The notes beneath the pieces were generated by a model, which was not told the DNA's origin, made no database searches, and was given only the letters and a program-made list of their open reading frames with translations. Source: an uncultured Haemophilus sp. (GTDB taxonomy: Bacteria; Pseudomonadota; Gammaproteobacteria; Enterobacterales; Pasteurellaceae). Taken from it: a stretch of DNA of 18,150 nucleotides. Below, piece by piece: positions 1 to 6,891 of the stretch; positions within the stretch are counted from its first letter, which is position 1, and each line of letters starts with the position of its first letter. The stretch covers positions 1 through 18,150 of the forward strand of contig NZ_CAJLNI010000024.1 of the NCBI RefSeq assembly GCF_905207935.1, in the 5' to 3' direction. The position numbers were made by a program, and so were the translations under genes.

Positions 1-36
1 GAGTAATCCGAGTAAAATAAAAAAGCGTTTTTTCAT
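1..36 (-). CDS. Start of a divergent gene with a signal-peptide-like N-terminus (partial)
   Basis: Read on the minus strand from ATG at 36-34, the sequence translates to MKKRFFILLGLL and then leaves the window. A short basic stretch followed by a hydrophobic run is the usual n- and h-region of a Sec signal peptide or lipoprotein signal, so the product is probably exported. A weak AGGA (complement of 50-53) lies about 13 nt upstream, and a possible -10 box and an inverted repeat lie further up (see 63-92). Only 12 codons are visible, so the family cannot be named and no lipobox can be checked. It could also be chance, but the clean start at the mouth of a divergent control region favours a real gene. 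Confidence 0.5.
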   Translation of the reverse strand, partial: MKKRFFILLGLL

Positions 37-62
37 AAAGACTTTGTTATCCTAAATAAAAA

Positions 63-76
63 TGAACGTTTGTTCA
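63..76. promoter_or_regulatory. Inverted repeat TGAAC-N4-GTTCA, candidate operator of the divergent gene
   Basis: TGAACGTTTGTTCA has perfect 5-bp arms around GTTT. It lies 27-40 nt upstream of the minus-strand ATG and just downstream of a possible minus-strand -10 box TAGAAT (complement of 87-92). A repressor bound here would block that promoter. The symmetry resembles operators of TetR-type regulators, but the regulator is not in this window and the assignment is inference. Confidence 0.35.
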
Positions 77-86
77 GTAAAGTGGT

Positions 87-92
87 ATTCTA
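87..92 (-). promoter_or_regulatory. Possible -10 box for the divergent minus-strand gene
   Basis: The complement reads TAGAAT (one mismatch to TATAAT). A start near base 80 would give a leader of about 44 nt to the ATG at 36. I see no good -35 hexamer at the right spacing (best is TGCAAA, complement of 109-114), so this promoter is tentative. Confidence 0.25.
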
Positions 93-171
93 AAGGTAAA
101 CTTTTCAGTTTGCACGAAAAATCTTCAAGTTAGACCTAAAAATCCTAAAAAATTCAGTCTTAATTTAATGA

Positions 172-180
172 AAGTGCGGT
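172..180 (+). repeat. DNA uptake signal sequence (USS)
   Basis: Exact AAGTGCGGT followed by T-rich sequence, located between the divergent gene and glnS. This 9-mer is the core recognised during natural transformation in Haemophilus. It is a single, unpaired intergenic copy, so it is not part of a terminator. Confidence 0.9.
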
Positions 181-186
181 TAGTTT

Positions 187-202
187 TGTGATCAAATTCA
201 CA
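187..202. promoter_or_regulatory. CRP (cAMP receptor protein) binding site upstream of glnS
   Basis: TGTGATCAAATTCACA matches both half-sites TGTGA-N6-TCACA perfectly. Its right half overlaps the proposed glnS -35 element TTCACA (197-202). The site centre (194.5) falls about 37 bp before the predicted transcription start, which is not the usual activating position (-41.5 or -61.5). Repression of glnS by occlusion, or control of the divergent gene, is therefore more likely than classical activation. The site is seen directly; its role is inferred. Confidence 0.65.
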
Positions 203-225
203 ACGCCAGACTTTTCGTATAGAAT
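197..225 (+). promoter_or_regulatory. Predicted sigma70 promoter of glnS
   Basis: A -35 element TTCACA (197-202, 5/6 match) is followed after exactly 17 bp by a -10 element TAGAAT (220-225, 5/6 match). Transcription would start near 232, leaving a leader of about 26 nt with a weak TTGAGAA ribosome-binding stretch before the ATG at 258. Confidence 0.55.
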
Positions 226-257
226 GGGGAAATTATTTTCAATTTATTGAGAAATTT

Positions 258-1931
258 ATGAGCAATACAGAACACACTCTAGAAAATGCGGAAAATACCC
301 GCACACACAATTTCATTACTCAAATTATTGATGAAGATTTAGCTTCGGGTAAACACAAAAGTGTTCATACTCGTTTCCCGCCTGAGCCGAATGGCTATTT
401 ACATATTGGCCACGCAAAATCGATTTGCTTAAACTTCGGCTTGGCAAAAGAATATAACGGTTTATGTAACCTACGTTTTGACGATACCAATCCGGTGAAA
501 GAAGACGTGGAATATGTGGATTCCATTAAAGCCGATGTGGAATGGTTAGGCTTTAAATGGGAAGGCGAACCGCGTTATGCGTCTGATTACTTCGATGCAC
601 TTTATGGCTATGCGATTGAGTTGATCGAAAAAGGTTTAGCGTATGTGGATGAACTTTCTCCAGATGAAATGCGTGAATATCGTGGTACATTAACTGAGCC
701 AGGTAAAAACAGCCCATATCGTGATCGTAGTGTTGAAGAAAACTTAGCGTTATTCGAAAGAATGAAAAATGGTGAGTTTGCCGAAGGTACATTAAGTCTT
801 CGTGCAAAAATCGACATGGCTTCACCATTTATGGTCATGCGTGATCCTGTGCTTTATCGTATTAAATTTGCGAGCCATCACCAAACCGGTGACAAATGGT
901 GCATTTACCCAATGTACGATTTCACTCACTGTATCTCTGATGCGATTGAGCGTATTACACACTCTCTATGTACATTAGAATTCCAAGACAACCGTCGTTT
1001 ATATGACTGGGTGTTAGAAAATATTAGTATTGAACGTCCATTACCGCATCAATATGAATTTTCACGTTTGAATTTAGAAGGTACATTAACATCTAAACGT
1101 AAATTATTGAAATTAGTGAATGATGGCATTGTAGATGGTTGGAACGATCCGCGTATGCCAACCATTTCAGGTTTACGTCGTCGCGGTTATACACCGGCTT
1201 CATTACGTGAGTTCTGCCGTCGTATCGGTGTGACTAAACAAGATAACGTTGTAGAGTATTCTGCACTTGAAGCCTGCATTCGTGAAGATTTAAACGAAAA
1301 CGCACCACGTGCAATGGCGGTGATTGATCCTGTTCGCGTAGTGATTGAAAACTTTGAAGGCGAAGAAACCTTAACGGCGCCAAATCACCCGAATCGTCCT
1401 GAATTAGGTGAGCGTCAATTACCGTTTACGAAAGAGCTTTATATTGATCGCGCAGATTTCCGTGAAGAAGCGAACAAGCAATATAAACGTTTAGTATTAG
1501 GTAAAGAAGTGCGTTTACGTAACGCTTACGTGATTAAAGCTGAACGTGTCGAGAAAGATGCAAATGGTGAAATTACCACGATCTTCTGTACTTACGATCC
1601 TGAAACTTTAGGTAAAAATCCAGCAGATGGTCGCAAAGTGAAAGGGGTCATTCACTGGGTATCTGCAGTGCATAATCATCCGGCTGAGTTCCGTTTATAT
1701 GAACGCCTCTTCACCGTACCAAACCCTGGTGCAGCAGAAGAAATCGAAAGCGTGTTGAATCCAACCTCTTTAGTGGTAAAACACGGTTTTGTAGAACAAA
1801 GCCTCGCAAATGCGGAACCAGAAAAAGGTTACCAATTTGAACGCGAAGGTTATTTCTGTGCGGATAACAAAGATAGCCGCCCAGAGCACTTAGTGTTTAA
1901 CTTAACCGTAAGCTTAAAAGAAGGCTTCTAA
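258..1931 (+). CDS. glnS: Glutamine--tRNA ligase (GlnRS)
   Basis: This is cytoplasmic glutaminyl-tRNA synthetase, which attaches glutamine to tRNA(Gln) using ATP. The protein has 557 residues (E. coli 554). The class I catalytic domain opens with the HIGH motif in [12 protein letters not shown] (about residues 45-56), followed by [12 protein letters not shown], which contributes to glutamine binding. The second ATP signature reads LTSKRKL rather than the MSK of E. coli Gln[10 protein letters not shown] and [16 protein letters not shown] follow, then the C-terminal anticodon-binding beta-barrels. The N-terminal extension before the HIGH motif is normal for the family. The gene has its own promoter with an overlapping CRP site and its own strong terminator, so it is probably a single-gene unit. 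Confidence 0.97.
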   Translation: MSNTEHTLENAENTRTHNFITQIIDEDLASGKHKSVHTRFPPEPNGYLHIGHAKSICLNFGLAKEYNGLCNLRFDDTNPVKEDVEYVDSIKADVEWLGFKWEGEPRYASDYFDALYGYAIELIEKGLAYVDELSPDEMREYRGTLTEPGKNSPYRDRSVEENLALFERMKNGEFAEGTLSLRAKIDMASPFMVMRDPVLYRIKFASHHQTGDKWCIYPMYDFTHCISDAIERITHSLCTLEFQDNRRLYDWVLENISIERPLPHQYEFSRLNLEGTLTSKRKLLKLVNDGIVDGWNDPRMPTISGLRRRGYTPASLREFCRRIGVTKQDNVVEYSALEACIREDLNENAPRAMAVIDPVRVVIENFEGEETLTAPNHPNRPELGERQLPFTKELYIDRADFREEANKQYKRLVLGKEVRLRNAYVIKAERVEKDANGEITTIFCTYDPETLGKNPADGRKVKGVIHWVSAVHNHPAEFRLYERLFTVPNPGAAEEIESVLNPTSLVVKHGFVEQSLANAEPEKGYQFEREGYFCADNKDSRPEHLVFNLTVSLKEGF

Positions 1932-1943
1932 TTCTAAACAACA

Positions 1944-1952
1944 AAGTGCGGT
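1944..1952 (+). repeat. USS, left arm of the glnS terminator
   Basis: Exact AAGTGCGGT followed by TCAAAA. It is the plus-oriented half of the inverted pair. Confidence 0.92.
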
Positions 1953-1972
1953 CAAAAATTACGTAAATTTTG

Positions 1973-1981
1973 ACCGCACTT
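1973..1981 (-). repeat. USS, right arm of the glnS terminator
   Basis: Exact ACCGCACTT, the minus-oriented half of the inverted pair, running into the terminator T-tract. Confidence 0.92.
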
Positions 1982-1997
1982 TTTTATTGGTTTCACT

Positions 1998-2438
1998 ATG
2001 CAATTTGAATCTCATTTTTGGCAAAGAAAATCGCTCCTTGAAATGACGGAATCCGAATGGGAAGCCTTATGTGATGGCTGCGGAAAATGCTGTTATCGAA
2101 AATACATTCAAGGGCGAGGCAAGCGTGAAAAACTCTATTACACACGCATTGCTTGTAATCTATTAGATGTAGAAACAGGAAAGTGTCGTAATTATCCTGA
2201 ACGTTTTAAAATCGAAAGTGATTGCACGAAATTAACCAAAAAGAATTTACCTGATTTTGGTTGGTTGCCGAATACCTGTGCATATCGTTTATTGTATGAG
2301 GGGAAACCTTTGCCAGAATGGCATCCCTTAATCAGCGGCGATCCTAATTCAGTGAAAAAAGCAGGCATTTTAATTCAAGATGGCGTGCACGAAGAAGATG
2401 TCATTGATTGGTTTGAATTTGTCATTGAAACCGAATAA
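1998..2438 (+). CDS. ycgN: YcgN/UPF0260 family cysteine-cluster protein
   Basis: This 146-residue cytoplasmic protein belongs to the UPF0260 (YcgN) family, which has the CxxCxxC(C) putative metal or iron-sulfur cluster signature. The cluster reads CDGCGKCC at about residues 26-33. Further cysteines occur in ACNLLD, GKCRNYP, DCTKL and NTCAYRLL, and all of these positions are typical family ligands. The C-terminus is acidic. No biochemical function is established for the family. The ATG lies 11 nt after the glnS terminator T-run, and no Shine-Dalgarno sequence is visible, so expression is probably low or depends on readthrough. A promoter inside glnS would still have to pass the terminator. The family call is firm and the role unknown. 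Confidence 0.88.
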   Translation: MQFESHFWQRKSLLEMTESEWEALCDGCGKCCYRKYIQGRGKREKLYYTRIACNLLDVETGKCRNYPERFKIESDCTKLTKKNLPDFGWLPNTCAYRLLYEGKPLPEWHPLISGDPNSVKKAGILIQDGVHEEDVIDWFEFVIETE

Positions 2439-2479
2439 TTCTGATTTAGGTGCTTTTTTATTCTCTTCAAACTTCGTTT

Positions 2480-2495
2480 TTTGATTTAGGTCACA
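2480..2495. promoter_or_regulatory. CRP-like site upstream of malQ
   Basis: TTTGATTTAGGTCACA matches 9 of 10 specified bases of TGTGA-N6-TCACA. Its centre (2487.5) is about 61.5 bp upstream of a start at 2549, the start expected from the consensus -10 box at 2535-2540. This is the classic class I CRP spacing. cAMP-CRP control of glycogen genes is established in enteric bacteria, so the site is a credible activator site for the malQ-glg cluster. Confidence 0.55.
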
Positions 2496-2512
2496 ATTTG
2501 CGAGATTGGCAA

Positions 2513-2540
2513 TTGTATTTCAACTGTGCTTACCTATAAT
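2513..2540 (+). promoter_or_regulatory. malQp: Predicted promoter of the malQ-glg cluster
   Basis: A perfect -10 box TATAAT (2535-2540) lies 16 bp after a poor -35 TTGTAT (2513-2518, 3/6 match). A weak -35 next to a CRP-like site is typical of an activator-dependent promoter. The start would be around 2547-2549, giving a leader of about 30 nt. A second -10-like hexamer TATTAT lies at 2551-2556. Confidence 0.55.
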
Positions 2541-2556
2541 ACTTAATAAGTATTAT
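2536..2556. promoter_or_regulatory. Perfect 9-bp palindrome over the malQ -10 and start site
   Basis: ATAATACTT (2536-2544) and AAGTATTAT (2548-2556) are exact reverse complements around AAT. The repeat covers most of the -10 box and the predicted +1. Because transcription would start inside it, the full hairpin would not form in the RNA, which favours a DNA-binding site, that is a repressor operator. No regulator gene is nearby. AT-rich DNA can make such repeats by chance, although nine perfect pairs at this spot are notable. Confidence 0.4.
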
Positions 2557-2576
2557 GTAGATGTATTATCAATTAT

Positions 2577-4673
2577 ATGCAAATGACCTCATCCATTAAA
2601 CAATCCGCTGAAAAACTTGGCATTTCACTTTCCCATTATGATATTGACGGACATTTAATTTATGCATCGCCAAGCTCTATTGATTATTTTATCGAGCAGT
2701 TGCAATTTCCGCCGAATATTGGACAAAACCAGCCGTTCCAAGATGTAATTTGTGCCTTTGAAAACGAACCCATTCATTATGATTTAACCGCGTTTTCTTC
2801 TCCTCCTGATGCTTCTTTGCGTTATCAATTGCTCGATGAGCAAAACCAAATTCAGTTTGAAAAAACAATTCCATATTCAACCGCACTTTCGTTGCCTGCT
2901 TTGCCTTTTGGCTATTATCGTTTGGTGATTTTTATCGCCCAACAAACTTTCTCGGTTCAAATTTTGGTTTCACCAAGAACAGCGTATCAACCGCCTTTAT
3001 TAGAACAACAAAAAGCCTGGGGTGTGAATGTTCAGCTTTATAGCCTACGTTCAAAACATAACTGGGGTATTGGTGACTTTTCAGATTTAGCGTATTTGAT
3101 TGAGAAAAGTGCTGAGCATGGCGCGGATTTTGTCGGGATTAATCCGTTACATTTACTTTATCCATCCGTACCAGAATGGGCGAGCCCTTATAGCTCTTCC
3201 TCTCGTCGTTGGTTGAACTTTATTTATCTTGATGTAACGGCATTGCCAGAATTTAAATTGGCAAAATCGGTACAAAATTGGGTTAACTCTGTGGATATCG
3301 CCAACTTAATTCAATCTTTACGTGATCAAGATACGGTAAATTACAGTGCAGTAACTGAATTAAAACTAACCGCACTTGAACAACTTTTTGCCTTTAGTCA
3401 GCGCAGTAAATCTGCTGCAATTATCAAACGTCGTGAAGCGTTTGCGGCTTATCAAAAAGAGCAAGGCGAGGCATTGGTTTTACAAGGCTTGTTTAATGTT
3501 TTAGACAAAATTGAACATGCCGATCAACAAGCTGAAGAAAATACTATTGGTTGGTTAGGTTGGCGTGAAGAATGGCAACATCTCACTGCTGCAAAACGTA
3601 AAGCATTAATTAAACAATATAAATCGGAAATTGACTTTTTCGCCTGGTTGCAATGGCTAACTGAACAACAATTGAATGACCTAAAACATCTTTGCCAAAA
3701 AGTAGGCATGCGTTTAGGTATCTATGGTGATTTGGCTGTGAATAGCTCACGCGGTAGTGTAGATGTGTGGTCGCAACCAGAGCTTTATTGCGTGAAAGCC
3801 TCGGTAGGTGCACCACCAGATCCGCTTGGACCAGTCGGCCAAAACTGGAATTTACCGCCTTACAACCCAAGCCAATTAAAAGCAACAGGCTTTGCCGCAG
3901 TGATTACGATGCTTCGTGCCAATATGCAGCATTTTGGTATTTTACGTATCGATCACGTAATGGGCTTGTTCCGTTTATGGTTAATTCCAGAAGGCAAAAC
4001 AGCGGCTGATGGTGTTTATGTGCATTATCCGTTTGATGAGTTGATGGCAATTCTCGCCATTGAAAGCCAACGCAATCAATGCCTCATCATCGGTGAAGAT
4101 TTAGGTACAGTGCCAGATGAAGTGCGGTGGAAATTAAACGAGTTTCGAATTTTCTCGTATTTTGTGTTGTATTTTGCTCAACGCAATCGCCAATATCCAC
4201 ATGCGAATGAATTCCCACGTCATGCTTATGCGACGATTGGTACACACGATGTGCCGTCCTTGCAAAGTTTCTGGCATTGCCGTGATTTAGCGTTGTTTGA
4301 TGAACTCAATATTTTAAAAGGCGATGTGCTAAAAGAAAAATATGATCAACGGGTCATTGATAAACAAGCCATGATTGATAGCTTGCATCGCGATGGCTAT
4401 TTACCGCCAGATTATCACGGTGACGCTTTAAGTATGGCGATGCACGATAATCTTAACCGCCAAACCCATCGCTATTTGGCCAACAGTCAAAGTGCTTTAA
4501 TTGGTGTTCAATTAGAAAACTTAATCGGACAAGAAATTTCATTCAATCTGCCAGGGACTTCAACAGAATATCCAAACTGGCAGAAGAAACTCGGACAATC
4601 CTTAGAGCTGATTTTTAATGACGAAAACTTAAAAACATTTTTTGCTCAAATTGATCAAGCTCGCAAAGCATAA
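2577..4673 (+). CDS. malQ: 4-alpha-glucanotransferase (amylomaltase, GH77)
   Basis: MalQ moves 1,4-glucan segments between maltodextrins and releases glucose, recycling the short chains left by GlgX and GlgP. The protein has 698 residues (E. coli 694). After an N-terminal accessory domain of about 140 residues, the catalytic barrel starts with [10 protein letters not shown]. It carries the GH77 substrate loop [16 protein letters not shown] and the three catalytic acids: Asp459 in RIDHVMG, Glu507 in GEDLGTVP and Asp558 in GTHDVPS. The ATG at 2577 has no visible Shine-Dalgarno sequence, and a second in-frame ATG at 2583 is equally possible. The gene heads the glycogen cluster and is separated from glgB by 11 bp, so the two are almost certainly cotranscribed. 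Two minus-oriented and one plus-oriented uptake signals lie inside it. Confidence 0.96.
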   Translation: MQMTSSIKQSAEKLGISLSHYDIDGHLIYASPSSIDYFIEQLQFPPNIGQNQPFQDVICAFENEPIHYDLTAFSSPPDASLRYQLLDEQNQIQFEKTIPYSTALSLPALPFGYYRLVIFIAQQTFSVQILVSPRTAYQPPLLEQQKAWGVNVQLYSLRSKHNWGIGDFSDLAYLIEKSAEHGADFVGINPLHLLYPSVPEWASPYSSSSRRWLNFIYLDVTALPEFKLAKSVQNWVNSVDIANLIQSLRDQDTVNYSAVTELKLTALEQLFAFSQRSKSAAIIKRREAFAAYQKEQGEALVLQGLFNVLDKIEHADQQAEENTIGWLGWREEWQHLTAAKRKALIKQYKSEIDFFAWLQWLTEQQLNDLKHLCQKVGMRLGIYGDLAVNSSRGSVDVWSQPELYCVKASVGAPPDPLGPVGQNWNLPPYNPSQLKATGFAAVITMLRANMQHFGILRIDHVMGLFRLWLIPEGKTAADGVYVHYPFDELMAILAIESQRNQCLIIGEDLGTVPDEVRWKLNEFRIFSYFVLYFAQRNRQYPHANEFPRHAYATIGTHDVPSLQSFWHCRDLALFDELNILKGDVLKEKYDQRVIDKQAMIDSLHRDGYLPPDYHGDALSMAMHDNLNRQTHRYLANSQSALIGVQLENLIGQEISFNLPGTSTEYPNWQKKLGQSLELIFNDENLKTFFAQIDQARKA
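2880..2888 (-). repeat. USS inside malQ (first)
   Basis: Exact ACCGCACTT within the coding sequence, contributing the residues TAL in STALSLP. Confidence 0.88.
3369..3377 (-). repeat. USS inside malQ (second)
   Basis: Exact ACCGCACTT within the coding sequence, again read as TAL (LTALEQL). It is in the same frame as the copy at 2880. Confidence 0.88.
4120..4128 (+). repeat. USS inside malQ (third)
   Basis: Exact AAGTGCGGT within the coding sequence, in DEVRWKL shortly after the catalytic Glu507 motif. Confidence 0.88.
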
Positions 4674-4684
4674 AGGAGTATGTA

Positions 4685-6874
4685 ATGACGAAATTAGTCG
4701 CCCAATCAGTAATTAATTCATTTTTTGATGGCAAACATGCCGATCCTTTTGCAGTATTAGGCATGCATGAAACTCATAATGGTATTGAGATTCGTGCTTT
4801 ATTACCCGATGCAGATAAAGTCGAAGTGATTGATAAAGAAAATCAATCTATCGTTGTTGTACTTGAAAAAGTGGATGACCGCGGATTTTTTACTGCGATT
4901 GTGCCAGAGATTCATCATTTCTTTGCCTACCAATTAAAAGTGTATTGGGGCGCAGAAGCCCAAATTATTGAAGATCCTTACCGTTTCCATCCAATGATTA
5001 ATGATTTAGACCAATGGTTATTGGCTGAAGGTTCGTTATTGCGTCCTTATGAAGTATTAGGTGCTCATTTTACCGAATGTGATGGTGTACCGGGTGTGAA
5101 TTTCCGTGTATGGGCACCAAATGCTAAACGCGTTTCATTGGTTGGTGATTTCAACTATTGGGATGGTCGCCGTCATCCAATGCGTTTCCATCCAGCAAGT
5201 GGTGTGTGGGAATTATTCTTACCAAAAGCTAGCCTTGGTCAACGCTATAAATTTGAATTAATTGATTGCTATGGCAACCTTCGTTTAAAAGCCGACCCTT
5301 ATGCATTTAGCTCTGAATTACGTCCGGATACTGCATCAGAAATCAGCATGTTGCCAGATGTGGTGGAAATGACTGAACAACGTCGTAAGGCGAACCAACG
5401 TAACCAACCAATTTCCATTTATGAAGTGCATTTGGGATCATGGCGTCGTAATTTAGAAAATAATTTCTGGCTTGATTACGACCAAATTGCCGATGAACTC
5501 ATTCCTTATGTCAAACATATGGGGTTTACCCATATTGAGTTTTTGCCCCTCTCTGAATTTCCATTCGATGGCTCTTGGGGTTACCAACCGATAGGTCTGT
5601 ATTCACCAACGAGTCGCTTTGGTACACCAGAAGGCTTTAAACGCTTAGTCGAAAAAGCACACAAAGCAGGCATTAATGTGATTTTAGACTGGGTGCCGGG
5701 ACATTTCCCAAGTGATACACATGGTTTGGTAGCCTTTGATGGTACAGCCTTATATGAGCACGCTGACCCTCGTGAAGGCTATCACCAAGACTGGAATACC
5801 TTGATTTATAACTATGGCCGTAATGAAGTGAAAAATTTCTTATCCAGTAATGCACTGTATTGGCTTGAACGATTTGGTGTAGACGGTATCCGTGTAGATG
5901 CGGTCGCATCAATGATTTATCGCGATTACAGCCGTGCTGAAGGGGAATGGATTCCGAATCAATATGGCGGTCGTGAAAATTTAGAAGCCATTGAATTCTT
6001 AAAACATACCAACTGGAAAATCCATTCTGAGGTGCCTGGTGCGATTTCCATTGCGGAAGAATCCACTTCTTTTGGTGGCGTAACCCATCCGACAGAAAAC
6101 GGTGGTCTTGGATTTAATTTCAAATGGAACATGGGCTGGATGAATGACACCCTAAGTTATATGAAACTCGATCCAGTTTATCGTCGTTATCATCACGACA
6201 AAATGACCTTCGGGATGATTTATCAATACAGCGAAAACTTTGTATTACCGCTTTCTCACGATGAGGTGGTACACGGCAAATGTTCCTTGCTCGGCAAAAT
6301 GCCGGGTGATGCATGGCAAAAATTCGCTAACTTGCGTGCTTACTACGGTTATATGTGGGGCTATCCAGGCAAGAAATTATTATTCATGGGTAATGAATTT
6401 GCTCAAGGTCGTGAATGGAATTATGAAGAAAGTTTGGATTGGTTCTTGCTTGACGAAAACCATGGTGGTCAATGGCATAAAGGCGTATTGCAATTAGTCA
6501 AAGATTTGAACGGAATTTATCAAAAAAATGCACCGCTCTTTGAGTTAGACGGTGAACCGGAAGGCTTTGATTGGTTAGTGGTGGATGATGCGGAAAATTC
6601 GGTCTTTGCTTTTGAACGTAAAAGCAGTAATGGCGAACGCATTATTGTAATCAGTAACTTCACACCTGTGCCACGCGAAGGCTATCGCATTGGGGTCAAT
6701 GCCGCGGGTGAATACGAAGAAATTTTGAATACTGACTCAATGTATTATCAAGGTTCAAACGTGGGTAATTTTGGCTTGGTAGAAAGCGAAGCGATCGCAA
6801 GTCACGGACGTGAAAATTCGATTAGCGTGACCATTCCGCCACTCGCAACTATCTATTTGAAGTATAAAGCATAA
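4685..6874 (+). CDS. glgB: 1,4-alpha-glucan branching enzyme (GH13)
   Basis: GlgB cuts linear alpha-1,4 chains and reattaches the pieces by alpha-1,6 bonds, creating the branches of glycogen. The protein has 729 residues (E. coli 728). Two N-terminal CBM48-type beta-sandwich regions (the second around [20 protein letters not shown]) precede the GH13 barrel. Catalytic residues fall at the same numbers as in E. coli: Asp405 in GIRVDAVAS, Glu458 in IAEEST and Asp526 in [12 protein letters not shown]-terminal all-beta domain ends with [13 protein letters not shown] strong Shine-Dalgarno AAAGGAG (4672-4678) overlaps the malQ stop codon and sits 6 nt before the ATG, so translation should be efficient and coupled. 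Confidence 0.98.
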   Translation: MTKLVAQSVINSFFDGKHADPFAVLGMHETHNGIEIRALLPDADKVEVIDKENQSIVVVLEKVDDRGFFTAIVPEIHHFFAYQLKVYWGAEAQIIEDPYRFHPMINDLDQWLLAEGSLLRPYEVLGAHFTECDGVPGVNFRVWAPNAKRVSLVGDFNYWDGRRHPMRFHPASGVWELFLPKASLGQRYKFELIDCYGNLRLKADPYAFSSELRPDTASEISMLPDVVEMTEQRRKANQRNQPISIYEVHLGSWRRNLENNFWLDYDQIADELIPYVKHMGFTHIEFLPLSEFPFDGSWGYQPIGLYSPTSRFGTPEGFKRLVEKAHKAGINVILDWVPGHFPSDTHGLVAFDGTALYEHADPREGYHQDWNTLIYNYGRNEVKNFLSSNALYWLERFGVDGIRVDAVASMIYRDYSRAEGEWIPNQYGGRENLEAIEFLKHTNWKIHSEVPGAISIAEESTSFGGVTHPTENGGLGFNFKWNMGWMNDTLSYMKLDPVYRRYHHDKMTFGMIYQYSENFVLPLSHDEVVHGKCSLLGKMPGDAWQKFANLRAYYGYMWGYPGKKLLFMGNEFAQGREWNYEESLDWFLLDENHGGQWHKGVLQLVKDLNGIYQKNAPLFELDGEPEGFDWLVVDDAENSVFAFERKSSNGERIIVISNFTPVPREGYRIGVNAAGEYEEILNTDSMYYQGSNVGNFGLVESEAIASHGRENSISVTIPPLATIYLKYKA

Positions 6875-6891
6875 CAATAGTGAAGGGCACA

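Larger units (their letters stand above)
1943..1986 (+). terminator. Intrinsic terminator of glnS formed by two inverted uptake signals
   Basis: AAAGTGCGGTCAAAA (from 1943) pairs with TTTTGACCGCACTTT (ending near 1983) around a short AT loop, and a run of T follows (1980-1986). Two uptake signals in opposite orientation make up the core of the stem. Such USS pairs acting as terminators are well known in Haemophilus. The T-run ends only 11 nt before the next start codon. Confidence 0.88.

Noticed and set aside
2442..2491. 10-bp direct repeat TGATTTAGGT at 2442 and 2482
   Set aside because: Real but short and AT-rich. One copy is part of the CRP-like site, and the other lacks the TCACA half, so there is no support for a second site.
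2497..2515. Competence-type CRP-S (Sxy-dependent) site near TGCGA
   Set aside because: Only the left half TGCGA (2499-2503) is present; the right half reads CAATT instead of TCGCA.
3767..4009. 80-codon plus-strand frame within malQ
   Set aside because: It overlaps conserved GH77 sequence in another frame and its translation has no recognisable features.
6880..6891. GTG start for glgX
   Set aside because: It lies 5 bp after the glgB stop with no Shine-Dalgarno, whereas GAAGGG directly precedes the ATG at 6892.
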